Assembly: GCA_002373875.1 (NCBI GenBank)
Contig: DFKQ01000061.1
Location: 1-9,517, forward strand
Direction of reading: 5' to 3'
Source: Lachnospiraceae bacterium UBA3641
GTDB taxonomy: Bacteria; Bacillota; Clostridia; Lachnospirales; Lachnospiraceae
Length of the DNA: 9,517 nucleotides
The position numbers and the translations under genes are program-made. Shown here piece by piece: positions 1-6,385 of this stretch. Under the pieces are notes generated by a model. The model saw nothing but the letters and a program-made list of their open reading frames with translations, made no database searches and had not been told where the DNA came from. Each line of letters opens with the position of its first letter. The first letter of the stretch is position 1.

Positions 1-8
1 TTTTCAAT

Positions 9-45
9 AAAACTGTGACGAATTCCTCCAAAACTGTGACGAATT
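9..45. repeat. 16-bp direct repeat, two copies 21 bp apart
   Basis: The 16-mer AAAACTGTGACGAATT occurs exactly at 9-24 and again at 30-45, with start-to-start spacing of 21 bp, about two helical turns. It lies about 120 bp before the antitoxin start, upstream of the promoter. Exact 16-mers this close together are not expected by chance. Possible roles, all inferred, are a paired regulator-binding site or the repeated terminal sites of a mobile element lying to the left of the window. No transposase or target-site duplication is visible here. Confidence 0.75.
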
Positions 46-73
46 TTTATTCCAAGAATTTTATATGGTAGAT

Positions 74-103
74 ATAAAGAAATATTCTTGTATTTTTCTT
101 TAT
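74..103. promoter_or_regulatory. 9-bp inverted repeat, candidate toxin-antitoxin operator
   Basis: ATAAAGAAA at 74-82 is the exact reverse complement of TTTCTTTAT at 95-103, with a 12-nt spacer. The arms flank the proposed -35 box (88-93), and the right arm sits in the -35/-10 spacer. Type II antitoxins of the RelB family bind palindromes over their own promoter, so a protein bound here would block polymerase. The repeat is seen in the sequence and the operator role is inferred. AT-rich context raises the chance of an accidental palindrome. Confidence 0.5.
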
Positions 104-118
104 TTATGGTAATATAAT
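88..118 (+). promoter_or_regulatory. Promoter of the toxin-antitoxin operon
   Basis: A perfect -10 box TATAAT lies at 113-118, preceded by TTGTAT at 88-93 as a -35 candidate. The spacer is 19 bp, slightly long. Transcription would begin near 125, leaving a leader of roughly 38 nt before the antitoxin start, with ribosome binding site AAAGGAAG at 146-153. Confidence 0.55.
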
Positions 119-162
119 AGTGTAAGAAGATTTGCATCTATTGGGAAAGGAAGTGTGGATGT

Positions 163-426
163 ATGGCACAGACTGTTAATGTAAATTTTAAGCTTGATTC
201 AGATGTTAAAAAGAGTATGGAGCAGGCATGTTCCGATATGGGCTTATCCATGAGTGCTGCCTTTACAATTTTCGCAAAAAAGGTAGGTCGTGAAAGACGC
301 ATTCCTTTCGAGGTTTCCGCAGATCCTTTTTATTCAGAAAGCAATATGCGATACCTCGAAGGCATTGCAAGAGATATTAGAGAGGGCAAGGCTCATTTTG
401 AGGAGCATGAGCTTATTGAGGACTGA
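163..426 (+). CDS. relB: RelB/DinJ-family antitoxin
   Basis: This 87-residue protein matches the RelB/DinJ antitoxin family in length and layout. The N-terminal VNVNFKLDSDVKKSMEQACSDMGLSMSAAFTIF stretch (read here in two parts: strand at residues 4-11, helices at about 12-37) is the ribbon-helix-helix DNA-binding and dimerisation unit. A more flexible, charged C-terminal half (about 45-87) would wrap the toxin. It should neutralise the toxin encoded next to it and repress their shared promoter. The ATG is supported by AAAGGAAG at 146-153, 9 nt upstream. The stop is 2 nt before the toxin start, so the genes are almost certainly co-translated. The toxin partner is YoeB-like, whereas classical YoeB is paired with a YefM/Phd-type antitoxin. 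The family call is from recognition of the sequence pattern. Confidence 0.88.
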   Translation: MAQTVNVNFKLDSDVKKSMEQACSDMGLSMSAAFTIFAKKVGRERRIPFEVSADPFYSESNMRYLEGIARDIREGKAHFEEHELIED

Positions 427-428
427 TA

Positions 429-689
429 ATGAGAACTTTATGGGAAGATCGTGCCTGGGATGATTATATTTATTGGCAGACACAGGACAGAAAGTCACTT
501 AAACGCATCAATGCCCTGATCAAAGATATCAAGCGCAGCCCATTTGAAGGTATCGGAAAGCCGGAGCCACTAAAAGGAAACCTGAGTGGCATGTGGAGCC
601 GCCGCATTGATGAAGAAAACCGCATTGTCTATTATGAAGAGAACGCTATCCTTTATATAGTCTCCTGCAGAGGACATTATGATGATTAA
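429..689 (+). CDS. yoeB: YoeB-family mRNA interferase toxin
   Basis: This 86-residue protein resembles E. coli YoeB along its whole length: the WDDYIYWQ segment (10-17), INALIKDIKRSPFEGIGKPE (27-46), PLKGNLSGMWSRRI (47-60) and the C-terminal SCRGHY (79-84). The residues known as catalytic in YoeB, Glu46, Arg65 and His83, fall at the same numbers here, followed by Tyr84, so the enzyme looks intact. YoeB enters the ribosomal A site and cleaves mRNA there, stopping translation until the antitoxin is resupplied. The start lies 2 nt after the antitoxin stop. A GAGG at 418-421, 7 nt upstream and inside the antitoxin gene, serves as ribosome binding site and couples the two. No terminator follows, and the regulator gene starts 33 nt later. 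Confidence 0.93.
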   Translation: MRTLWEDRAWDDYIYWQTQDRKSLKRINALIKDIKRSPFEGIGKPEPLKGNLSGMWSRRIDEENRIVYYEENAILYIVSCRGHYDD

Positions 690-722
690 TGAATTAAAGG
701 AAAACTACACAGGTGTATTAGC

Positions 723-1478
723 ATGAACATAGCGATCGTAGATGATGAACAGACAGAGATAGACTCCTTCCTGTTGGTGATAAAAGAATACTCCATCATG
801 GCAGATGTGGAGATCACGGTCTCTGCCTTTCACAGCGCGGAGGAATTTATAAAGGCGTACAGGCCCCTTGCCTATGCCGCTGTTTTCATGGACATCTTTA
901 TGTCCGGGATGACGGGAGTGGATGCCGCAAGGAGGATCCTCGAAGCCGACCGGCACGCCATCATCATCTTCCTAACCTCCAGCGACGGCTTTATGGGGGA
1001 TGCCCTCTCCATACATGCCTATGATTATATCGAAAAACCAGCCGATAAGACACGTATCTTCAAGGTCATGGATGATGTCCTTATGAAAAAGACCGAGTAT
1101 AACGCAACTCCCAGACTTACCTTTACAAGTGACAGACAGGACTACGCAATTTGCTACCCCGATATCATGTACATCCGGACGGCGGAGAGGAATTATCTGG
1201 AAATCATGCAGGCACCGGGCACATCATATAAGACAAGGCTTCCCTTTGCGGGAATACAGGAGGAATTATCACAGGAGAAGCGGTTTATTACCATCACCCG
1301 TGGTGTCCTTGTGAATCTGGACTTTGTAAGCAATGTCGAGGGTAATGTCTGTATCTTAGAGGGCGGAGAAAGGTTCCCCATCGCATCGAACATATCGGGG
1401 AATTTCAGAAATATATGGCAGAACTACCAGCTTGACAGCCTGAGAAATGAACGGAAGATACGGAGGATGGGCAAATGA
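723..1478 (+). CDS. LytTR-family response regulator
   Basis: This 251-residue cytoplasmic transcription regulator has two domains. The receiver (about 1-120) shows the acidic pocket Asp7-Asp8, phospho-acceptor Asp57 in VFMDIFMSGMTG, a Thr/Ser switch at 85-86 and the Lys105-Pro106 pair in EKP. The C-terminal LytTR DNA-binding domain (about 131-235) shows the typical YIRTAERNYLEI strand and an FITITRGVLVNLDFV region. Phosphorylation by the adjacent kinase should promote binding to paired direct repeats, as in AgrA and ComE. The ATG at 723 has AGGTG at 711-715, 7 nt upstream. Its stop overlaps the kinase start as ATGA, so the two are translationally coupled. Codons are richer in C and G than in the preceding toxin-antitoxin genes. 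No promoter of its own is convincing, so read-through from upstream is possible. Target genes are unknown. Confidence 0.92.
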   Translation: MNIAIVDDEQTEIDSFLLVIKEYSIMADVEITVSAFHSAEEFIKAYRPLAYAAVFMDIFMSGMTGVDAARRILEADRHAIIIFLTSSDGFMGDALSIHAYDYIEKPADKTRIFKVMDDVLMKKTEYNATPRLTFTSDRQDYAICYPDIMYIRTAERNYLEIMQAPGTSYKTRLPFAGIQEELSQEKRFITITRGVLVNLDFVSNVEGNVCILEGGERFPIASNISGNFRNIWQNYQLDSLRNERKIRRMGK

Positions 1479-2821
1479 ATCTGACTGCATTTTTCACTTC
1501 CCTTATCACCTGGTATCTTATCTTTCCTTCGACTGTTTTATGCTTTGCGGCAATGAGGAATCAGCTGAGATATGACGGCATGAAAACCCGTATCCTTGTT
1601 GTAAGCACCCTCCTGTCAGCATCCCTTGTTGTGGCAGTGCTTAAGTCCCTGTTTATGATCCCCCGCAATGCCCTTATACCCATAATCATCATTCCCGCTT
1701 TCATCGTTTATATAAAATGCATCAAGGCACCGGTTTACAAGGCCTTGTCTGTCGCCGTGCTTGTCTTTGCCTTTATGAGCTTTATTGTAAATATCGCAAA
1801 CGGCTTTGATGCTAAGATCCATCCGCACGGAGTGCTCAATGACTTTAGCTTACAGGCTGCCGTATTTCAGGCCGTGATCGCAACCGTATTTACGGCTCTG
1901 GTATATCGCCCCGTATCCCGCAGGGCCTATCAGATCATCGACGGTCTCGATGTCCCAAGGGTATACATAGCCTCTGTCCCTGTATGGGGGATCTTCCTTG
2001 TCTTTAACCTGCTCATCTCTCCGAGAAAATACGAGACGCTTCACGTGAACCTGATGCAGATAGCTTACTGGGGTACTCTTATCCTCTTCTTTACCCTGCT
2101 GTGCCTGCTCTGTGTACTCTTCTATTATATCGTATCGGACATGATGGAAAAGGCTGCCATGGAAGAGAGAAACCGTATGCTTGAGATCCAGGAGAGCTTC
2201 TATCAGGCACAGATGCGCTACATCGACGAAAGCGCAAGGGTGCGCCATGATTTTAAGCACACCATCGCAACCCTTGATGACCTGTCGGTAAAGGGAGACC
2301 TGCAGGCCATAAGGGATTATCTTAACCAGTATAAAGCCCTGCAGCCGGAAAGAGAGACCATGAGCTTCTGTAAGAATGTCCCGGTCAATGCGATCCTTAA
2401 CTACTATGCCCATCTTTCCGAGGGCATGCACATAACCATGGATCTGGAGATAGATATCCCAAGGGAACCCGGTATACCGGATGTGGAGCTGTGCAGTCTC
2501 CTTGGGAATATCCTTGAGAATGCCATCCTCGCCTGCGGTGATGTTCCCGAGGCTGACCGTTTCATAGATCTTGCCGTCCGCATAAAGGGCGGCAGCAATC
2601 TCATCATCGTATGCACCAATTCCTTTGACGGAAGTCCCCGTATGAAGGATGGGCAGTACTTATCCACCAGAAGCGGCGGAAGCGGTCTCGGTCTTAAATC
2701 CATCGCATCCACCGCCGAAAAATACGGCGGCATGGCGAGATTTCATCATGAGGATAAGGAATTCTTCTCGGATGTGATGATACCGGTAGGTAAGACTGAG
2801 GATAGAGCTAATGATGGTTAA
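1475..2821 (+). CDS. GHKL sensor histidine kinase, AgrC/ComD-like
   Basis: This 448-residue membrane kinase pairs with the preceding response regulator. The N-terminal half has about six or seven hydrophobic spans (near 7-25, 38-58, 64-80, 88-108, 126-145, 164-182 and 196-220). A probable helical linker (222-250) follows. The phosphorylation site is the H-box RVRHDFKH with His258 as acceptor, the spaced HDxxxH form typical of the AgrC/ComD (HPK10) class. The ATP-binding domain shows the N-box LLGNILENAI (342-351, Asn345 and Asn349) and the glycine box GGSGLGL (401-407). A large polytopic sensor with no extracellular domain suits small peptides or membrane-derived signals. The actual ligand cannot be told from sequence. 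Start: ATG overlaps the regulator's TGA, with GGAGG at 1462-1466. It ends 33 nt from the convergent uvrC stop, and no clear terminator hairpin lies in that gap. Confidence 0.9.
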   Translation: MNLTAFFTSLITWYLIFPSTVLCFAAMRNQLRYDGMKTRILVVSTLLSASLVVAVLKSLFMIPRNALIPIIIIPAFIVYIKCIKAPVYKALSVAVLVFAFMSFIVNIANGFDAKIHPHGVLNDFSLQAAVFQAVIATVFTALVYRPVSRRAYQIIDGLDVPRVYIASVPVWGIFLVFNLLISPRKYETLHVNLMQIAYWGTLILFFTLLCLLCVLFYYIVSDMMEKAAMEERNRMLEIQESFYQAQMRYIDESARVRHDFKHTIATLDDLSVKGDLQAIRDYLNQYKALQPERETMSFCKNVPVNAILNYYAHLSEGMHITMDLEIDIPREPGIPDVELCSLLGNILENAILACGDVPEADRFIDLAVRIKGGSNLIIVCTNSFDGSPRMKDGQYLSTRSGGSGLGLKSIASTAEKYGGMARFHHEDKEFFSDVMIPVGKTEDRANDG

Positions 2822-2854
2822 TAAACGGTGATGGATGTGGGTTCGGGAAATGAA

Positions 2855-4756
2855 TCACGGAGTTGATGCCTCCTCCCTGAAAAAGGAATACACATTTTCC
2901 GCCGCTTTTCTGTCCATTGACGGTACCTGCATAAGACGGTCCACATCCGCTGCCTTTATCTCATCAATTGAATCAAAGCTTTTCATAAGCGCCCGGCGCC
3001 TTGCCGGTCCTATTCCTTCGATATCATCAAGCACAGAATGGACCTGCCCCTTACTCCTTAAGGACCTGTGGAATTCTATGGCAAACCTGTGGGCTTCATC
3101 CTGTATCCTTGTTATCAGCTTAAAAGCCTCGGAATTTCTTGATATCGGAATTTCCACATTGTTGAAATAAAGACCTCTGGTTCTGTGGTTGTCATCCTTG
3201 ACCATTCCGCATACCGGAATATCAAGTCCCAGATTATCAAGTACCTCAAGCGCTATGTTCACCTGACCCCGTCCGCCGTCCATAAGTATAAGATCCGGGA
3301 ACCTGGAGAATCTTCCGTACTCACCCTTATCTTCCGAAGCCTTTTCCGACAAGCCGTGCTCAAACCTTCTTGTGAGGACCTCATTCATGCTTGCATAATC
3401 ATTCGGACCTTCAACACTCTTTATCTTAAATTTACGGTAATCATTCCTCTTGGGTCTTCCCTGCTCATACACCACCATGGAACCTACTGAATCATACCCG
3501 CTTATGTTCGAGATATCATATGCCTCCATCCGGCTGATGCCTTCAATATCAAGCAGCTCCATAAGCTCCTTTACAGCTCCCTCAGTCCTTGCCTTGTTCC
3601 TCTTTATCTTATCGAGATCCTGCTGCAGTACTATCCTTGCATTCTTCTCGGCAAGCTCTACCAGCTTCTCCTTCTTACCCTTAACAGGGACAGTCAGCTT
3701 AACCCTGCTTCCACGTTTTTGGGAAAGCCAGTCGGCACACAGGTCCATATCATCAATGACGGCAGGTATAATAAGCTCCTTAGGTATATAGGGAGTCCCT
3801 GCGTAGAACTGCATGACGAAATTGCGGATTATCTCATTATCCTCCGTCTGCTCGGTATGCTTCATATAATAATGTTCACGGCCTATGATTTTACCATCCC
3901 TTATAAAGAAGACCTGAATAATGACAGAATCACCCTCCCTGGCCATGGCGATTATATCCTTATCCTCTCCTCCTGTGTCGGTGATCTTCTGCTTCTGGGC
4001 AACAGCCTTAACACTCTCCAAAAGGTCTCTCGTAACTGCTGCGTCTTCGAATTCCAGTGCCTCTGCCTGAGCATTCATCTTATCGGTAAGCTCGTTAATG
4101 AGAGGTCTGTAATTCCCGTTTAAGAAGTCAACCGCTCCCCGGATCGATCTTAAATAAGCCTCCTTGCTTACTATTCCAAGGCAGGGAGCAGAGCATTGAT
4201 GTATATGATAATATAGACATGCATTCCCCATTTTTTCTTCCACGGATGCCCCGCCGTCAAATATATCGGAGTTATATTTATTGGTACATGTCCTTATCTT
4301 ATAAAGCTTACATAATAGCTCTATTGTATCCTTAACTGCGCCCGCAGATGTATAGGGTCCGTAATATCTGGCATTATCCTTCCTTACCTTACGGGTCATA
4401 AAGATCCTTGGATAGTCCTCTCCTATAGTTACCTTGATATAGGGATATGTCTTGTCATCCTTAAGGAGTGTGTTATATTTGGGCTGATTTTCCTTGATCA
4501 GATTATTCTCAAGAACCAGTGCTTCCAGTTCCGAATCGGTAACAACATACTCAAACCATGCGATCTTACTTACCATGGTCCTTATCTTAAGTGACTTGCC
4601 TGTACTATCACGGAAATACGAACGGACACGATTTTTAAGGATGACCGCCTTACCCACATAGATAATGTTGTCATCCTCATCATGCATGATATAGACACCC
4701 GGCTTATCGGGCAGCTTCTTTAATTCTTCATCAAGATCAAACAGGGCCGAATTCAT
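2855..4756 (-). CDS. uvrC: UvrC, excinuclease ABC subunit C
   Basis: UvrC is the nuclease of nucleotide excision repair. It joins the UvrB-DNA complex at a lesion and cuts on both sides. The 633-residue protein is full length. The GIY-YIG nuclease (about 15-95) carries GVYIM (20-24), IYVGKA (32-37), Arg43 and Glu76 in DSELEAL and makes the 3' cut. A cysteine cluster follows (157, 180, 188, 192). The UvrB-binding UVR motif is ALEFEDAAVTRDLL (233-246). The RNase H-like domain for the 5' cut has Asp413 (EAYDISNISG), Asp493 (LILMDGGRGQVN) and His556 (DEAHRFAIEFHR). Tandem helix-hairpin-helix motifs (about 575-625, EGIGPARR) end the protein. A charged segment near 468-485 lengthens the Asp413-Asp493 spacing compared with my memory of the Thermotoga enzyme. 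The start overlaps the upstream membrane-protein gene by 20 nt, so they share a transcript from the promoter near 5094-5122. Confidence 0.97.
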   Translation of the reverse strand: MNSALFDLDEELKKLPDKPGVYIMHDEDDNIIYVGKAVILKNRVRSYFRDSTGKSLKIRTMVSKIAWFEYVVTDSELEALVLENNLIKENQPKYNTLLKDDKTYPYIKVTIGEDYPRIFMTRKVRKDNARYYGPYTSAGAVKDTIELLCKLYKIRTCTNKYNSDIFDGGASVEEKMGNACLYYHIHQCSAPCLGIVSKEAYLRSIRGAVDFLNGNYRPLINELTDKMNAQAEALEFEDAAVTRDLLESVKAVAQKQKITDTGGEDKDIIAMAREGDSVIIQVFFIRDGKIIGREHYYMKHTEQTEDNEIIRNFVMQFYAGTPYIPKELIIPAVIDDMDLCADWLSQKRGSRVKLTVPVKGKKEKLVELAEKNARIVLQQDLDKIKRNKARTEGAVKELMELLDIEGISRMEAYDISNISGYDSVGSMVVYEQGRPKRNDYRKFKIKSVEGPNDYASMNEVLTRRFEHGLSEKASEDKGEYGRFSRFPDLILMDGGRGQVNIALEVLDNLGLDIPVCGMVKDDNHRTRGLYFNNVEIPISRNSEAFKLITRIQDEAHRFAIEFHRSLRSKGQVHSVLDDIEGIGPARRRALMKSFDSIDEIKAADVDRLMQVPSMDRKAAENVYSFFREEASTP

Positions 4757-5054
4757 CGCTCATCTTCTTCCAGAAATAGGCAAAAACCGCAAGAGCCAGT
4801 ATGCCGATTATATTTGAAGCCGTGGGACTTACAAAGGCAACCGCTCCCATGACAAGACAGACGGCCGCAAGACACAGTAAGAGGCGGCCTCCCTTTTTTG
4901 CATACTGCTCCTTATCCCTGTAGCTTGAGTTATCGTTAAAGCTTCTTACAAAACCGGGCTTACCGGTCTTTACCATATATATACCAAAGCCCAGACAGAG
5001 GATAAATGCTATGCCGCTTATCCATGTTAAATCCGAAAAACCCAAAATTTCCAT
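4737..5054 (-). CDS. Small three-span membrane protein, function unknown
   Basis: I do not recognise a specific family for this 105-residue protein. It has a hydrophobic span at about 10-28, a polar loop rich in Lys, Arg and Asp (about 29-55, including SSYRDKEQYAKKGGR), and two further spans (about 56-76 and 80-95) ending in a short charged tail. The layout (one span, a loop with YxxKKxxR-like residues, two spans) recalls DUF3784-type small membrane proteins of Firmicutes, but I cannot confirm this. The start is well supported: AGGAG (5062-5066 complement) lies 7 nt before the ATG, below a good promoter. Its last codons contain the start of uvrC, so the repair gene is probably translated by coupling. 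It is the first gene of the unit. Nothing in it suggests a DNA-repair role. Confidence 0.8.
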   Translation of the reverse strand: MEILGFSDLTWISGIAFILCLGFGIYMVKTGKPGFVRSFNDNSSYRDKEQYAKKGGRLLLCLAAVCLVMGAVAFVSPTASNIIGILALAVFAYFWKKMSDEFGPV

Positions 5055-5093
5055 GCTGTTTCTCCTGATGTGACTAACAAGTACTCCGTACTA

Positions 5094-5122
5094 AAGATAA
5101 AAAAAATGTTTAAGAAAGTCAA
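5094..5122 (-). promoter_or_regulatory. Promoter of the membrane protein-uvrC unit
   Basis: Read on the minus strand, TTGACT (5122-5117) and TATCTT (5099-5094) are separated by exactly 17 bp, close to the sigma-A consensus. The expected start of transcription near 5087 falls in the small inverted repeat AGTAC-TCC-GTACT (5080-5092), which could be an operator but is only 5 bp per arm. The -35 box directly touches the base of the upstream terminator hairpin. The T-run inside the spacer may also act as the terminator's U-rich tail. Confidence 0.75.
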
Positions 5123-5158
5123 GGGACGGCTACCGGGATAAACCCGAATAGCCGCCCC
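5123..5158 (-). terminator. Terminator hairpin of the sugar-importer operon
   Basis: Arms 5123-5132 and 5149-5158 pair over 10 positions. An inner CGGG/CCCG stem (5134-5137 with 5143-5146) closes a 5-nt loop, with a small internal bulge between. The only imperfect pair is A-C on the + strand, which becomes G-U in the minus-strand RNA. The hairpin is therefore continuous only for transcripts running leftward out of the permease genes. A pyrimidine-rich stretch and an 8-T run follow on that strand, though not immediately. It sits about 40 nt after the last permease stop. Confidence 0.8.
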
Positions 5159-5198
5159 CATCTATTGGCAAATATAATACCCTTTATTAATCTGCCAC

Positions 5199-6368
5199 TC
5201 AGGCTTTCTTCTTGTCCCTGTTGTTGAATATCTCAAATACAACGGCTGCAAGAAGTACGAGACCCTTAACCACCTTCTGCCAGTTGGAATCAACGTTCAT
5301 AAGACTCATACCCAGGTTGATGACACCTATAAGCGTAGCACCTATGATCATACCGAATACGGAACCCGAACCACCGTACGCTGATACACCGCCGACGATA
5401 CATGCCGAGATCGCATCAAGCTCGTAGTTCAGACCTGCGTTGGGGTTGGCTGCCGAAAGCCTTGCCATTGAGATCCAGCTGGTGATGACTGTAAGGAACT
5501 GCATATTAAGGTATGCAAGGAAGAGGATCTTCTTGGTATCGATACCCGAAAGCCTTGTAGCCTCAACGTTACCACCCATTGTATAGAAGTAACGTCCGAT
5601 AACGGTCTTACTTGTGATGAAGTTATAAACAAGCGCTATCACTGCTACCCATACAAGTGTAAAGGGAATACCCTTATCCTGTCCTAACTTGAATGTAAAG
5701 AAGAGAATAACAGCACACAGGATAATACACCTTATTATAACGGTTGAGAATGAATCAGCCTCATAACCCTTCTTTAACTTGTTTGCCCTGTCCTTAAGCT
5801 GTGAAACCACTATAATAACACAGGCGGCAACACCTATAAGAACACACATACCGTTTAAAGCACCTATATTGAAGAGTGCCGGTATATTACCGTTAAAGAG
5901 TTTAAGGTATGACTCACACTGGCCTATACCTATAGTCTGGCCGTTTACGATCGCGGTACCGAGACCCCTGAATGACAGGTAGCCTGCCAGCGTTGCGATC
6001 CATGGCGGGATATTAAGATAAGCGATAACCCAGCCCATAAAGCATCCTATTATAAGACCTAAAACAAGCATTGCAAGCATTACCACAGGAACGGGAAGTC
6101 CCTGCTTTACCATAAGGATCGCACCAACCGTATCTACGAAACAAACTACCGAACCTACTGACAGGTCAATGTTACCCTTAATGAGCATACACATCAACAT
6201 ACCGGTTGCAAGCACATATACATATGCGTTCTGATTTATAAGAGCCGTAATATTCTCGGGCTTTAAAATCGAGCTGCCGTTCCTGGTCATCATCCAGAAG
6301 AAGATAACTACGAGGACCAGGACAATCTTCATTGTATGAGCTTTTAATACTTTTCCTACGTTATTCAT
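5199..6368 (-). CDS. mmsB: Monosaccharide ABC importer permease, second copy (MmsB/GguB-like)
   Basis: This 389-residue polytopic inner-membrane protein of the branched-chain-type permease family (BPD_transp_2) forms the sugar channel with the ATPase encoded upstream. It has roughly ten hydrophobic spans. Family marks include the GNIDLSVGSVVCF segment (65-77), IPPWIATLAGYLSFRG (120-135), the cytoplasmic coupling stretch GGNVEATRLSGIDTKK (265-280), VGGVSAYGGSGSVFG (325-339) and the C-terminal NWQKVVKGLVLL (362-373). It is clearly a paralogue of the gene just upstream, with matching segments in order. It lacks that protein's extra middle segment and is changed in the span before MARLSAANP, where ITSWIS replaces the GLAGAL of its partner. 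The ATG has an excellent site, AGGAGGG (6377-6383 complement), 8 nt upstream. It is the last gene of the operon, 17 nt after the first permease, followed by a strong terminator. Confidence 0.92.
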   Translation of the reverse strand: MNNVGKVLKAHTMKIVLVLVVIFFWMMTRNGSSILKPENITALINQNAYVYVLATGMLMCMLIKGNIDLSVGSVVCFVDTVGAILMVKQGLPVPVVMLAMLVLGLIIGCFMGWVIAYLNIPPWIATLAGYLSFRGLGTAIVNGQTIGIGQCESYLKLFNGNIPALFNIGALNGMCVLIGVAACVIIVVSQLKDRANKLKKGYEADSFSTVIIRCIILCAVILFFTFKLGQDKGIPFTLVWVAVIALVYNFITSKTVIGRYFYTMGGNVEATRLSGIDTKKILFLAYLNMQFLTVITSWISMARLSAANPNAGLNYELDAISACIVGGVSAYGGSGSVFGMIIGATLIGVINLGMSLMNVDSNWQKVVKGLVLLAAVVFEIFNNRDKKKA

Positions 6369-6385
6369 ATTGTCATCCCTCCTCT

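Noticed and set aside
652..683. Possible promoter for the response regulator (TTTATA and TATGAT)
   Set aside because: The boxes are 20 bp apart and the -35 match is poor. It is not better than chance in AT-rich DNA.
1850..2431. 193-codon minus-strand open frame opposite the kinase
   Set aside because: It lies entirely within the kinase gene, which has all catalytic boxes. The opposite frame shows no domain and no start signal.
2858..2875. GGAG/CTCC pairing at the convergent junction as a terminator
   Set aside because: Only 4 bp of stem within the uvrC coding end and no U-run on either strand.
3719..4123. 134-codon + strand open frame inside uvrC
   Set aside because: It is antisense to a complete UvrC with all motifs, and no family resemblance is seen.
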